Shown piece by piece: positions 29,631 through 39,910 of a stretch of 64,000 nt of DNA; position 1 is the stretch's first letter, and every line of letters starts with the position of its first letter. Below the pieces are notes generated by a model. It searched no databases, was not told the DNA's origin, and worked only from the letters and a program-made list of their open reading frames with translations. Both the position numbers and the translations under genes were made by a program. The DNA is from Aristophania vespae (lineage in GTDB: Bacteria; Pseudomonadota; Alphaproteobacteria; Acetobacterales; Acetobacteraceae): positions 1,488,001 through 1,552,000 of the forward strand of contig NZ_CP047652.1 of the NCBI RefSeq assembly GCF_009906835.1. The letters run 5' to 3'.

Positions 29631-30173
29631 ATGCTGAACACAATTTTTTTAAAAAAGAGCTCACTCGGCTTATTTAGTGTCGCATCACTTATGAGCGTGT
29701 CTCTAAGTACTGCTCAGGCACATCATAGTTACCGCGGCTATCATGGCTATCATGGCAGTTACGGACGATATCATGGGGGATACCACCCTCGTGCTTACCG
29801 CCCTCACCATTATTACCATCGTTATTACCGCCCGTACCGCCACCATTTTGGTCGCAGCTTTGCACATGGTTTAGGCTGGGGTGTGGGTATGGGCGTAGGT
29901 TATAACCTTGTTAACTACGCTACCAGAAATTTAGAGACTTATAGTTCTTCTGACTATAACCCTTATATTTATAGAACTTATGACTCTTATGGCGGCTATA
30001 GTTCCTACCCGTCAGTTGTCAATAATTCAGAGACAATTATTAATAACCCTCCCCCTGCACCACCTATATCTTCGGTGCCACCTGCTTATCCGTACCCCGT
30101 GCCAGGTTACACAAATTATACGGCTGGTTACGGGTACACACCTACAGCTCCCATTACCCCACCAGTATATTAA
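29631..30173 (+). CDS. Secreted His/Tyr-rich protein, unknown function
   Basis: A 180-residue exported protein. A signal peptide (MLNTIFLKKSSLGLFSVASL through SLSTAQA) is followed by a dense His/Tyr/Gly/Arg region (HHSYRGYHGYHGSYGRYHGG and on), a short hydrophobic GLGWGVGMGVGYNLV segment, and a Pro/Tyr-rich C-terminus. The ATG at 29631 is preferred because the signal peptide starts there; a GTG at 29586 would add 15 polar residues. No family recognised; similar low-complexity proteins can be glycine-zipper or metal-binding envelope proteins. An RND pump gene follows. Confidence 0.7.
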   Translation: MLNTIFLKKSSLGLFSVASLMSVSLSTAQAHHSYRGYHGYHGSYGRYHGGYHPRAYRPHHYYHRYYRPYRHHFGRSFAHGLGWGVGMGVGYNLVNYATRNLETYSSSDYNPYIYRTYDSYGGYSSYPSVVNNSETIINNPPPAPPISSVPPAYPYPVPGYTNYTAGYGYTPTAPITPPVY

Positions 30174-30250
30174 TTAAATCTACTTATTAAGGGCTTAAAC
30201 TCTCGGCCTTCCTCGCGCTATAAACCCTAAAAATAACTTGAGGAGGTCGG

Positions 30251-33200
30251 GTGATTTTTAGCCGTTTTTTTATTGATCGCCCTGTTGCCACGACGCTTTT
30301 TGCGCTGGCTATATTTTTATCCGGCTTGATTGCGCTGCCTTTTCTACCTGTCGCAACAATGCCAGATATGACAGCTACAGCCATTATGGTTGTGGCTGAC
30401 CAACCTGGGGCCGACCCCCAACAGATGGCAACCTCTGTTACTACCCCACTAGAACGGCGTTTAGCCTCTATTGCTGATCTCAAAACTTTAGAATCCGAAA
30501 CACAAAATGGTCAGGCTTCTCTCTTTTTAGAATTCTCTTCTTCGCGAGATATTAATGGTGCCCTAAGAGATGTACAGGCAGCCCTGAGAGCAGCAAGAAG
30601 TGACCTCCCCACAGGGACTCTTAATTCTGACCCAAAGGCTTTTAAGCTTGATGGCGGCGGTATGCCTGTCTATCTCCTGAGTCTAACATCGAAACAACTT
30701 TCTACAGCTAAGCTATTCGACCTCGCCACTATTCGTGCACGGCCAATACTCGCTCAGGTCGCAGGGGTGGGACGCGTTGAAGTGACAGGGGCCTCTACCC
30801 CGGCAGTACGTGTCGAAGTTAATCCTTATCCTCTTTATAAATGGGGTATAGGGTTAGAAGATATACGCTCTGCACTGGCTTCAGCAAATGCTTTTACCCC
30901 CAAAGGCTATCTTACCCTTAATGGCCAGCAGCTGAGCTTAAAAACCAATGACCAGGCTATAAATGCAGCCGCTTATCGTGACCTCATTGTAGGTTATCGC
31001 AACGGTTTCAACCCACTTTATTTGCGTGACATTGCGACCATTCGTGATGATGTACAAGATGTTTACCAGATGAGCACTTTTAATGGCGAGCATGCTGTAT
31101 CCTTACTCGTCATGCCACAACCACATGCTAATACGGTTGAAATTGTTAAAGGTATCAACAAGCATTTATCTACTTTAAGAGCAGCTTTACCGGGTAACGT
31201 TTCTCTTCAGGTTGGAATTGATCTTTCAAAGACAATACGTGCATCTTTAGATGATGCTAAATTAACGCTTATTATTTCTATTTTATTAGTCGTTTTAGTT
31301 ATCGCACTTTTTTTCAGGCGTGCCGTTAGCACGCTCATTCCGGCCATAACAGTTCCTGTTTCTCTTTCTGGCACATTAGCCATGATGGCCTTTTTCCACT
31401 TTACACTCGATATTTTATCATTAATGGCTCTTACAATTGCTGTCGGTTTTGTTGTTGATGATGCCATTGTAGTAATGGAAAATATCGCCCGCCACATGGA
31501 GCAGGGAATAGAAAGACGCCGTGCTAGCATAATTGGTGGCTCTGAAATAACCTTCACGGTCCTTTCAATCAGCCTATCTTTGATCGCCGTTTTTATTCCT
31601 CTTCTTTTTATTCCCGGAACTTTAGGCTCTATTCTCTATGAATTCGGCATGACTACGGTAAGTGCGATTGCTGTTTCAACGGTTATTTCTCTCACCTTAA
31701 CGCCTATGATGTGTGCACATTTACTAAAAGTCAGCACAGCATCTAAGGCTCAATCCGCTCAAATAGAGTCCCGCGCTTTAAAAATCGTACATAAGGCTGC
31801 GTTATCGCTTGAAAATGGACTTTCTGCATTAACTCATCTTTATGGTCGTTCCATAAACTGGGCACTAAAACACCCTATTTTGATAGGACTTTCTCTTCCA
31901 GGGAGTTTTATATTACTTATTATCGGCATTATTTTTATGCCCAAAGAACCCGTGCCTTCAATGGATATGGCTGTCATTATAGGGCGGGTTAATGGTGAAC
32001 CTTCTCTTTCTTTTAAAGCTTTGACGAGCCGCTTAAAGCAGGCCGAAACTATTATTCGCAAAGACCCAGCGGTCATTTCCGTTACAACTATGACGCAAAG
32101 CAGCAATAATGGGCGTTTTTTTATTCAGCTTAAAGATAAAGCCCAGCGTGCCCCTATTGAAAAAATTATACAAAGATTACAAAAATCCATCCCGCCACGA
32201 GCTGGAGCAGACATTATGCTTTGGGCCATGAGCAGCAGCAGACAGGGCGGTAGTGGCAATAATAATACAGGCAATTACCGTTATGTTTTGCGTAGCGATA
32301 ACCCGGCCCCTTTACTCGATACCATGCCCAGACTCATGACAGCTTTACGCAAAACAGGTAAATTTGTTAATCTTTCAACTGACAATGAGCAGCAGGCTTT
32401 TTCAGCTAATGTTGTCATATTACGTGATCTTGAAGCGCGTTATAATGTCACACCGCAACTTGTGCAGAATGCCCTTTATGACTCATATGGCCAAGCTGTC
32501 GCTTCCACTATTCATTTACCCCTCACCGATCACCGCGTCGTGCTCGTGCTTGGACCCCAATGGCGCGAAAATCCCCGTTTACTTCACCATTTATGGCTTT
32601 CAACCTCGGCAGGATCAGCCGCAGGTGGCATTGCCTCTAACCTCATACGTGTCCGCGGTACAGGAGCAGATAGCCAGGCAGCACGCTTATCAAGAGCCTC
32701 TATAACCAATAATCTGGCCAATCAAATTTCAGGCAACAACTCTAATGGTGCACCTGTTTCTTCTTCTATGGAAACAATGATCCCACTTGATAATGTCGCG
32801 CATATCGTACCAACACCTCAACCCTTAACAATCAGCCACCATAATGGCAGTTATTCAAGTTCGCTCTCTTTCGATCTTGTTCCTGGATTGAATTATAGTG
32901 ATGCCACCTCTCTTATTAAGCAAAGTTTAGTCGCTATTCATGCTCCCTCTGAAATCAGAGGTGATTTCAGCGGAACTGCGGGTGAGACAAAAGACCTTAT
33001 GATCAATGCTCTCATAGCCTTTGCAGCCGCTATTGCAGTAATGTATCTGACTCTAGGCGTGCTTTATGAGAGCCTCATTCACCCTATTACAATTCTTTCC
33101 ACACTTCCTTCAGCCGGTATTGGTGGAGTTTTAGGATTATGGATCGTAGGGGATTCATTTAGCCTTATCGCCATTATTGGCATCATTCTCTTAACAGGTC

Positions 33201-33559
33201 TTGTTAAGAAAAATGCCATCTTGGTTGTGGATTTTGCCCTACAAGCTGAAAGAGATGAAAAACTCTCCCCCCGTGAGGCTGTGTCAAAAGCGGCCATTAC
33301 ACGTTTCAGACCTATTTTAATGACCAGTCTGGCAGCCGCTTTAGGCGCTATTCCGCTTATTTTAGGCAATGGTTATGGCTGTGAATTACGCCACCCTCTC
33401 GGTGTTGCTATCTTGGGGGGTATGATTGTCAGCCAGCTCCTGACTTTGTACAGCACGCCGATCGTTTATTTATGGATGGGAAAAATCAGTCGCATTATGC
33501 GTAATTTCACGCATAGAATTTTACCTTCATCCTCTTATAAAGAAAAAATTGTGCAATAA
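30251..33559 (+). CDS. RND-family multidrug efflux transporter (HAE1/MdtB-like)
   Basis: Inner-membrane proton antiporter of 1102 residues: 12 membrane helices in two halves, large periplasmic loops, TTPLERRLASIADL in the porter domain, and the proton-relay pair in GFVVDDAIVVMENIARHMEQG. The GTG at 30251 is supported by AGGAGG seven bases upstream, and MIFSRFFIDRPVATTLFAL is the classic RND N-terminus. No membrane-fusion partner or outer-membrane channel is adjacent, so it must borrow them from elsewhere or act in an unusual pairing. Substrate unknown. Confidence 0.93.
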   Translation: MIFSRFFIDRPVATTLFALAIFLSGLIALPFLPVATMPDMTATAIMVVADQPGADPQQMATSVTTPLERRLASIADLKTLESETQNGQASLFLEFSSSRDINGALRDVQAALRAARSDLPTGTLNSDPKAFKLDGGGMPVYLLSLTSKQLSTAKLFDLATIRARPILAQVAGVGRVEVTGASTPAVRVEVNPYPLYKWGIGLEDIRSALASANAFTPKGYLTLNGQQLSLKTNDQAINAAAYRDLIVGYRNGFNPLYLRDIATIRDDVQDVYQMSTFNGEHAVSLLVMPQPHANTVEIVKGINKHLSTLRAALPGNVSLQVGIDLSKTIRASLDDAKLTLIISILLVVLVIALFFRRAVSTLIPAITVPVSLSGTLAMMAFFHFTLDILSLMALTIAVGFVVDDAIVVMENIARHMEQGIERRRASIIGGSEITFTVLSISLSLIAVFIPLLFIPGTLGSILYEFGMTTVSAIAVSTVISLTLTPMMCAHLLKVSTASKAQSAQIESRALKIVHKAALSLENGLSALTHLYGRSINWALKHPILIGLSLPGSFILLIIGIIFMPKEPVPSMDMAVIIGRVNGEPSLSFKALTSRLKQAETIIRKDPAVISVTTMTQSSNNGRFFIQLKDKAQRAPIEKIIQRLQKSIPPRAGADIMLWAMSSSRQGGSGNNNTGNYRYVLRSDNPAPLLDTMPRLMTALRKTGKFVNLSTDNEQQAFSANVVILRDLEARYNVTPQLVQNALYDSYGQAVASTIHLPLTDHRVVLVLGPQWRENPRLLHHLWLSTSAGSAAGGIASNLIRVRGTGADSQAARLSRASITNNLANQISGNNSNGAPVSSSMETMIPLDNVAHIVPTPQPLTISHHNGSYSSSLSFDLVPGLNYSDATSLIKQSLVAIHAPSEIRGDFSGTAGETKDLMINALIAFAAAIAVMYLTLGVLYESLIHPITILSTLPSAGIGGVLGLWIVGDSFSLIAIIGIILLTGLVKKNAILVVDFALQAERDEKLSPREAVSKAAITRFRPILMTSLAAALGAIPLILGNGYGCELRHPLGVAILGGMIVSQLLTLYSTPIVYLWMGKISRIMRNFTHRILPSSSYKEKIVQ

Positions 33560-33605
33560 ATCATCAGCTCTTAAAGTAAGGCTACAAGATCAGTAAGGAC
33601 CCCTT

Positions 33606-34262
33606 ATGAGCACTGAGCCTCCTTTTGATAAAGATAACGGCACTACACCCCCTTCGCGCCGTAAAATTCTGACAGCAAGCACTATTGCTTTAGGAGGAGC
33701 TGGAGCCTGCGCTCTGGCAGCTCCTTTTCTTGAGTCATTAGAAGGGCCGGGTGCAGATTTACGCAAAGCTGAATCTGACGATAAAGCTGCAATTGTGGAA
33801 GTTGATCTTTCTGATCTTAAGAGAGGTGATCACAAACAAATTAAATGGAAAAATTGGCCTGTTTTTATTCAATATCGCACAAAAGACATGATAGCTGCCC
33901 TTAAAGAGCCGGCACTAAAAGCTCTTTTACGTGATCCTGATTCAAAAATTCGCCAACAGCCCAAAGATGCAGTCAATGATTATCGCTCTATCAACCCTGA
34001 TTATGCCATTTTAATTGGGATTTGCACCCACCTGGGCTGCATTCCTAATTTTCGTGATGTCAAAGGCTATGCTCATAAAGGTGGGTTCTTTTGCCCCTGT
34101 CATGGTTCCCAATTCGATAATGCAGGGCGAGTTTTAAAAGATATGCCAGCACCTTATAATCTGCCCGTACCACCAGCCCGCTTTATAAAGCCTACCATTT
34201 TACGTTTGGGAGAAAGTGCCGCGGAGCCTCATTTCAGCATGAATGATATTCAACAGATATAA
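33606..34262 (+). CDS. petA: Rieske iron-sulfur subunit of cytochrome bc1
   Basis: Carries the high-potential 2Fe-2S centre that takes electrons from ubiquinol. A twin-arginine type N-terminus (PSRRKILTASTIALGGAGAC) anchors it; cluster-binding CTHLGC (about residue 141) and CPCHGS (about residue 160) are intact. Length 218 is normal. First gene of petA-petB-petC; petB begins ten bases after the stop. Confidence 0.95.
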   Translation: MSTEPPFDKDNGTTPPSRRKILTASTIALGGAGACALAAPFLESLEGPGADLRKAESDDKAAIVEVDLSDLKRGDHKQIKWKNWPVFIQYRTKDMIAALKEPALKALLRDPDSKIRQQPKDAVNDYRSINPDYAILIGICTHLGCIPNFRDVKGYAHKGGFFCPCHGSQFDNAGRVLKDMPAPYNLPVPPARFIKPTILRLGESAAEPHFSMNDIQQI

Positions 34263-34271
34263 AGCGCGCTC

Positions 34272-35464
34272 ATGACCCAATCTCCCCCCCTCCCCATAAA
34301 CCTGATCTAGAGCATCAATCTGGGCAGCGTCTTTCATTTTTATATAGCTTTTATAAGCATTTCTCACATTACCCCATGCCCCCCGTTAATTGGTTTTGGT
34401 GCTTAGGGGCATGCCTATTAGCCGCTTTAGGCCTTATGATGTTAAGCGGTCTTTTTTTGGCAATTAACTATGTCCCTGATACGCACCAAGCCTTTCAGGC
34501 TATTGTAACGATAGAACGTCATGTACCTTCAGGATGGTTAATTCGTGCTATTCATATGGCAGGAGCGACTATGATTTTCGCAGCGCTCTATCTCCATATT
34601 GGGAGAGGGTTATGGTACGGCTCTTATAAAGCGCCGCGAGAATTTGTCTGGCTCACTGGGCTTTTACTTATGGCACTTTTCATGGTCACAGCCTTTGCAG
34701 GCTATGTCTTACCCTGGGGGCAAATGTCTTATTGGGGTGCTACAGTCATAACACATGCAATAGAATCCATTCCTTTTATTGGCAAACCACTTCTCAACTT
34801 TTTGTTGGGAGGACCAGAACTAGGCGATATCGCTTTACGCCGCTTTTTTATATTGCATTTCACTTTAGGGTTTGTGGCTGTCGCCATCATAGCTCTGCAT
34901 ATTTTATGTCTTCATGCCGTAGGGCCAACAAATCCTACACTTGACTCACCTCAACCCAAGCGCGTGACAAGGCCTTTCCACCCTTTTTACACTATTAAAG
35001 ACAATATCGCTGTTTGTGTTTTTCTTATTATTTACACAATCCTGATTTTCTACCTGCCTCATTTAATTGAAAAACAGGCTAATTTACTACCTGCCAATTC
35101 CTTAAAAACACCAGATACAATCAGCCCAGAATGGTACCTGGCTCCATTCTTTGCCATGTTACGTGCTGTGCCATCTCAATTAGGCGGGCTGGCAATCGCT
35201 TTTGCAAGTTTGCTCATGCTTTTTGCCCTACCCTGGCTCGATCGCTCTCCAAAACATAATGCCACTTACCGACCTCTGGTGCGCTTGGGATGGATCCTGT
35301 TTTTTACAGCATTCCTCACTCTTATTGTGGCTGGTCTGGAACCACCTTCTACATGGTGGATTTGGCTAAGCCGGGTGGCTCTTTTAATATGGTTTAGTGT
35401 ATTTCTCGTTATTCTTCCTTATGCAAGCTTTCGCGAAAGGCACTCAAAAGGAGAAAAATCATGA
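34272..35464 (+). CDS. petB: Cytochrome b subunit of bc1, frameshifted near its start
   Basis: Membrane subunit holding hemes bL and bH and both quinone sites. Heme histidines are in HMAGATMIFAALYLHIGRGL and FTLGFVAVAIIALHILCLH; the Qo-site PEWY motif appears in SPEWYLAPFF. The visible frame begins in helix A at 34376, leaving no N-terminus. From the ATG at 34272, one extra C in the C7 run at 34284-34290 gives a continuous N-terminus (HKPDLEHQSGQRLSFLYSFY) joining MPPVNWFW, about 397 residues in total, normal for the family. The gene overlaps petC by ATGA. Likely intact in the cell; the gap is probably a base-calling error. Confidence 0.92.
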
Positions 35465-36120
35465 AATTTTCTCCCCAAAACTTTTTATACTCAGCTCTTT
35501 TAAGTTCAGCTTTTTTAGGTTGTTTTTCCTCACAAGCAGCTGCTGATACAAGCACCCAACACGGCTTTTATGTATTTCAAAAAGTCTGCATGGACTGCCA
35601 TGGCATGGCAGATGTTCATTATGGCGATATGGCAAAATTAGGGATTCCACTCTCTTATCTAAAAGAATGGGCCGAAAGCCGCCACGCCACCCTAAAAGAC
35701 CCTATTGCTTCGCCTTTCCCAACAATTGAGGCTGCTAAAGCAGCTTATGGCGATGCTCCACCTGACATGTCACAATTAGCACGATATATAAAAGGAGGAT
35801 CTTTTTACATTGAAAAAATGCTTAAATCCTACGAGCCAGCTCCTAAGGACTTTAAATTAGGCCCTAACAGTTATTATAATCCTGTCGCTCTAAGCCATCA
35901 TAAAGTTTTTCGTATGCCCTATCCCTTCATGAAGGAAACGATGACTTATCCTGATGGTAAAATTGCTGATGTGCCACAAATGGCACAGGATGTTACACAA
36001 TTTTTAAACTGGGCCGCTGCGCCACACAATAAAAATCGTTTTCTTTATGGAACTGCTATTTTGCTTTATTTAGCAGTCATGTTGGGCTTATTAATTTCAC
36101 TTAAGAAAATGATACCTTAG
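35461..36120 (+). CDS. petC: Cytochrome c1 subunit of bc1
   Basis: Membrane-anchored c-type cytochrome passing electrons from the Rieske centre to cytochrome c or an oxidase. Signal peptide at the start, heme-binding CMDCH near residue 41, the axial-ligand region MPYPFMKETMTYPDGK and a C-terminal membrane anchor (LYGTAILLYLAVMLGLLISL). At 219 residues it is shorter than most alphaproteobacterial c1 proteins (about 250-280). Its ATG overlaps the petB stop codon, so the subunits are coupled. Confidence 0.93.
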   Translation: MKFSPQNFLYSALLSSAFLGCFSSQAAADTSTQHGFYVFQKVCMDCHGMADVHYGDMAKLGIPLSYLKEWAESRHATLKDPIASPFPTIEAAKAAYGDAPPDMSQLARYIKGGSFYIEKMLKSYEPAPKDFKLGPNSYYNPVALSHHKVFRMPYPFMKETMTYPDGKIADVPQMAQDVTQFLNWAAAPHNKNRFLYGTAILLYLAVMLGLLISLKKMIP

Positions 36121-36217
36121 TAAAATATAATAACAATAAGCTCCCACTCTTTTACGCAAATTATATGAGGTTTACAAAAAGAGCGGGCACTTATTCTGGC
36201 ACTGTACTTATTTACGC

Positions 36218-37267
36218 TTATGGAGCAGGATTAGCATTTAACTGATGAATATTATTTATTTTTGCTTCCAAATCATCAGTAATCAGACTGGCCTTTGTTT
36301 TTAACAAAAGATCAAGCTGCTCTAAAGATGTAGCACCAATGATCGTGCTTGCTACAAAAGGACGAGACATTGCAAAGGCTGTTGCCATTTGCACCAGATT
36401 TACGCCCTCTTGCTCAGCTAAAGCTTTATAAGCTTTGATTGCTTTATCTACACCTGGTTTTTCATAGCGTTGTCCGCGATCAAAAAGCGTCGTGCGAGCT
36501 CCTGCAGGGCGGGCTCCATCAAGATATTTTCCTGTTAAATAGCCCTGTCCCAAGGGGGAATAAGCCAGCAACCCAACTTTTTCACGAAGGCACATCTCGG
36601 CAAGGCCAATTTCAAAAGTACGGTTGAGCAGGTTATAGGCATTTTGAATAGACACGATATGAGGTGCTTTTAATTTATCAGCCTCATGCAAAAATTTTGC
36701 TACCCCCCAAGACGTTTCGTTTGAAAGGCCATAATGGCGTATTTTCCCCTCTTTCACGAGCTCGTTCAAAGCTCCTACTGTCTCAGCAATAGGAACTTCA
36801 TCAGCAAGTGAGAGATTTTTGAATGTCGTGCCACCCTCTCCAAATAAGCCAATTTCCCTATCTGGCCAATGCAGCTGATAAAGATCAAGGTAATCTGTCT
36901 GTAAACGCTGCAAAGACTGATCAATAGCATAACGGATTTGCTGTGGCGTTAAGCGGGCCGGCTCTCCTCCAGGTCGATACCATTTATTAGAAGAGCGCCC
37001 TACAACTTTACTTGCAAGAATAATTTTATCACGCTGGCCCTTTTGTTTGAGCCAGGAGCCAATAATTTTTTCTGTTGCGCCATATGTTTCTGCACGTGGA
37101 GGAATAGAATAAAGCTCTGCCGTATCAATAAAATTGACACCATGGTCCAATGCCATATCAAGCTGCGCATGACCTTCTGCCTCGGTATTTTGTTGGCCAA
37201 AGGTCATGGTGCCCAAGCAAATTTCACTGACAGAAATCTCTGTGTTACCAAGATTATGATAACGCAT
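36218..37267 (-). CDS. Aldo/keto reductase (Tas-like)
   Basis: NADPH-dependent (beta/alpha)8 oxidoreductase of 349 residues. The catalytic Asp/Tyr pair is in NFIDTAELYSIPPRAETYG, the NAD(P) contacts in AYSPLGQGYLTGKYL and STIIGATSLEQLDLLL. The AETYG insertion and YNLLNRTFEIGLAEM segment resemble E. coli Tas. Substrate unknown. Monocistronic, diverging from the two-component pair. Confidence 0.9.
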   Translation of the reverse strand: MRYHNLGNTEISVSEICLGTMTFGQQNTEAEGHAQLDMALDHGVNFIDTAELYSIPPRAETYGATEKIIGSWLKQKGQRDKIILASKVVGRSSNKWYRPGGEPARLTPQQIRYAIDQSLQRLQTDYLDLYQLHWPDREIGLFGEGGTTFKNLSLADEVPIAETVGALNELVKEGKIRHYGLSNETSWGVAKFLHEADKLKAPHIVSIQNAYNLLNRTFEIGLAEMCLREKVGLLAYSPLGQGYLTGKYLDGARPAGARTTLFDRGQRYEKPGVDKAIKAYKALAEQEGVNLVQMATAFAMSRPFVASTIIGATSLEQLDLLLKTKASLITDDLEAKINNIHQLNANPAP

Positions 37268-37429
37268 TTTATCCTCCTAAAAGAGTGATAGTTCCTACAA
37301 AAATTATAAAAAATTAATGTATGTTTATGGGACTATAACACATCCAAAGACTTTTATTTAGGATAACAAAAAGCTATCGTTTCTGAGGTTTGACTAAATA
37401 AACCAAAAGTGAGGAGCAATTTCAGACTC

Positions 37430-38122
37430 ATGCGTATTTTACTAGTTGAGGATGACCCTACGGTTCGTTCATATGTCTCAAAAGGACTGAAGGAAGCTGG
37501 CCATAACGTTGATGAGACCGAAAACGGCAAAGACGGTCTTTTTCTCGCTGTAAGTGAGAGCTATGACGTCATCATTCTCGATCGCATGTTGCCAGGTGGT
37601 ATTGATGGGCTTCGTATTCTTGAAACATTAAGGAGCCAGAAAAATAAGACACCTGTTCTCATTCTTTCTGCTTTAGCTGATGTTGATGAACGCGTATCTG
37701 GCTTAAAAGCTGGAGGCGATGATTATGTTACAAAACCATTTTCCTTCTCAGAGCTTTTAGCCCGTGTAGAAGCCCTAACGCGACGGGGACAAAATGACAA
37801 TCCGCAGACAACAAGGCTGATTATAGGTGATTTAGAGCTCGATTTATTGGCCCGTGAAGTCAAAAGAGAGGGCAAACGCATTGACCTTCAGCCACGTGAA
37901 TTTCGTCTCCTAGAATTTTTGGCACGCCATGCAGGCCAAGTTATCACACGCACGATGCTGCTAGAAAAAGTGTGGGATTATCACTTCGACCCTCAGACAA
38001 ATGTGATTGACGTTCATGTTTCACGTTTGCGCCAAAAAGTAGATAAACCCTTCGCCCACACTATGATTCACACAGTGCGGAATGCGGGCTATATTTTGCG
38101 TGCTCCTGACGAAGAAACTTAA
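37430..38122 (+). CDS. OmpR-family response regulator
   Basis: DNA-binding regulator paired with the following histidine kinase. The receiver domain has the acidic pocket VEDD, the phospho-acceptor in DVIILDRMLPG (near residue 51) and the K in DYVTKPFSFSELLARV; the C-terminal winged helix reads LQPREFRLLEFLARHAGQVI and VIDVHVSRLRQKVDKPF. The ATG at 37430 matches the family start; a GTG 21 bases upstream is possible. Nine bases separate it from the kinase gene. Confidence 0.92.
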   Translation: MRILLVEDDPTVRSYVSKGLKEAGHNVDETENGKDGLFLAVSESYDVIILDRMLPGGIDGLRILETLRSQKNKTPVLILSALADVDERVSGLKAGGDDYVTKPFSFSELLARVEALTRRGQNDNPQTTRLIIGDLELDLLAREVKREGKRIDLQPREFRLLEFLARHAGQVITRTMLLEKVWDYHFDPQTNVIDVHVSRLRQKVDKPFAHTMIHTVRNAGYILRAPDEET

Positions 38123-38130
38123 ATCACCTT

Positions 38131-39540
38131 ATGAACAACACTAAAAAGCGGTTAATTTCATGGCGGCGCCGTTGGCCTATTCGCTCTATCGGGGTCAATT
38201 TTGCCCTTGCCTATAGTGTTGTTTTTCTGATCTCTGCGAGCATCTTTCTCTCATTTACATGGTGGAGCACCACAAATCTTTTAAACCGTCATGTACAAAA
38301 TGCGATTGAAACTGATGCTTCAGATCTCACTCATCGGTGGCGCGTTGGTGGGCCTCGTGCCCTCACGCACGCCATTAAGGAACGGTTAGATCAAAATGTA
38401 GATGATGACGCGCTTTATTTACTCGTCGATGGGCTTGGGCGCCGGTTGGCAGGAAATTTACCAGGGTGGCCTGTCAAAATACAAAAGACAGACCATTATT
38501 ATGAACTCCCCATAAAGCGTTATTCATTTAGAACCACCGCAAAATTTCGGGTTTATAAACTCACCAAGGGTTACCGTCTCATCATAGGTCACGACGTTAA
38601 AGGGCGTGAACTCTTCCGTCACATTATTACAGAAACACTTGTCTGGTGCGCTCTTATGGTCTCTATCCTTGCTTTAGGAGGGGCTTTTGTCGTGAGACGC
38701 CTGTTCCGGCATGTGGTGTTTTCTATTGCCCGAACAACACGCGCTTTAGCAAATGGAGATCTTAACCACCGGATAGCCCTTGATGGGAGCGAAACTGACC
38801 TCGTTGCAGAAACAATTAATGCAATGCTGGAACGTATTAATCGCTTAATGGATGGGGTGAAGCAGGTTTCTAACGCCATTGCCCATGACCTGCGAACACC
38901 CATCGCCCGTGCCCGAACACGCCTAGAAGATGCCATCGATCACGCCAAAAGTGAGGAAGAGCTGCGCGAAGCCGTTAGCTTGGCGGTAGGAGATCTTGAT
39001 AATATTACGCTTATCTTTGAGGCCTTATTGAGAATTGCACAAATTGAAGCCGGGGCCAAACGCTCTGCCTTTGCTGAAGTTGATCTCAATAAATTACTTG
39101 AAAATATGGCTGAATTTTACAGTGTTTCTGCTGAAGAAGCCGGCTTGAACCTGGCCCTTAATGCAAGCTCTTTACCCACCATCATTGGCGATAAATCTTT
39201 ATTGCAGCAAGCTATCGCCAATTTATTAGATAATGCCATCAAATTTACCCCTCAAGGTGGTACGATTACATTAGAGGCTCATACAATTCCCTTAGAGAGC
39301 ACCTCACCTGACTCTATAAAAATCAGCGTTCGTGATGAGGGTGTTGGTATGGCTGAAAAAGACATTAATCGTGCTCATGAACGCTTCTTCCGCGCTGAAT
39401 CAGCACGTAATACCCCTGGCTCTGGCTTAGGCCTATCCCTTGTACAGGCCATTATGAGCCTTCATAAAGGCAGCTTATCATTGCAAAATGAGCAACCCGG
39501 CTTACGCGTTATTCTTACATTGCCTCTTTCAGACAGTTAA
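38131..39540 (+). CDS. Sensor histidine kinase
   Basis: Membrane kinase of 469 residues. Two membrane helices flank a periplasmic domain of about 120 residues; then a HAMP domain, the H-box NAIAHDLRTPIARARTRLE (phospho-histidine near residue 250), the N-box LLDNAIKFTPQGG, and the G-boxes DEGVGMAEKD and GSGLGLSLVQAIM. Pairs with the OmpR-type regulator just upstream. The signal is unknown; the gene order (downstream of a reductase, upstream of small secreted proteins) does not settle it. Confidence 0.92.
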   Translation: MNNTKKRLISWRRRWPIRSIGVNFALAYSVVFLISASIFLSFTWWSTTNLLNRHVQNAIETDASDLTHRWRVGGPRALTHAIKERLDQNVDDDALYLLVDGLGRRLAGNLPGWPVKIQKTDHYYELPIKRYSFRTTAKFRVYKLTKGYRLIIGHDVKGRELFRHIITETLVWCALMVSILALGGAFVVRRLFRHVVFSIARTTRALANGDLNHRIALDGSETDLVAETINAMLERINRLMDGVKQVSNAIAHDLRTPIARARTRLEDAIDHAKSEEELREAVSLAVGDLDNITLIFEALLRIAQIEAGAKRSAFAEVDLNKLLENMAEFYSVSAEEAGLNLALNASSLPTIIGDKSLLQQAIANLLDNAIKFTPQGGTITLEAHTIPLESTSPDSIKISVRDEGVGMAEKDINRAHERFFRAESARNTPGSGLGLSLVQAIMSLHKGSLSLQNEQPGLRVILTLPLSDS

Positions 39541-39607
39541 CAGATATTACCAAAATTTCATATCGTCCCCACATCTAGGCTAACTTATATACATCATAAT
39601 AGGGACT

Positions 39608-39910
39608 ATGCGCGCTATATTCTTCCTTTTCGTTCTTCTATGTCTGGCTGAAACCTCTCATATAGGTCATGCTAAAATCATGCCTATTACAAAAGACGTA
39701 CACACATCTCATGAAGGCAGCTTGGAGATTACAAGTGATAGCAAAGATTATTGCTCTCGGCTTGATCGCGCCTTAACAAAAAAACTTAAGCTTCCCCACG
39801 GTGTGCCTGTTGGAATTGTAGAAGATGTACGTACTCTGCAAGAAAGAGGCAAATTTCTTTGCGGGCAAGGCTTTGTCAGAGGGGCATTGAAAGGCTTAGG
39901 AGAGGATTAG
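39608..39910 (+). CDS. Small secreted protein with two cysteines, unknown
   Basis: 100 residues with a signal peptide (MRAIFFLFVLLCLAETSHIG, cleavage likely after HA) and two cysteines (DYCSRL and KFLCGQG) that could form a disulfide. It follows the sensor kinase by 67 bases and could be part of the same transcript. No family recognised; a periplasmic accessory to the two-component pair is only a guess from position. Confidence 0.6.
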   Translation: MRAIFFLFVLLCLAETSHIGHAKIMPITKDVHTSHEGSLEITSDSKDYCSRLDRALTKKLKLPHGVPVGIVEDVRTLQERGKFLCGQGFVRGALKGLGED

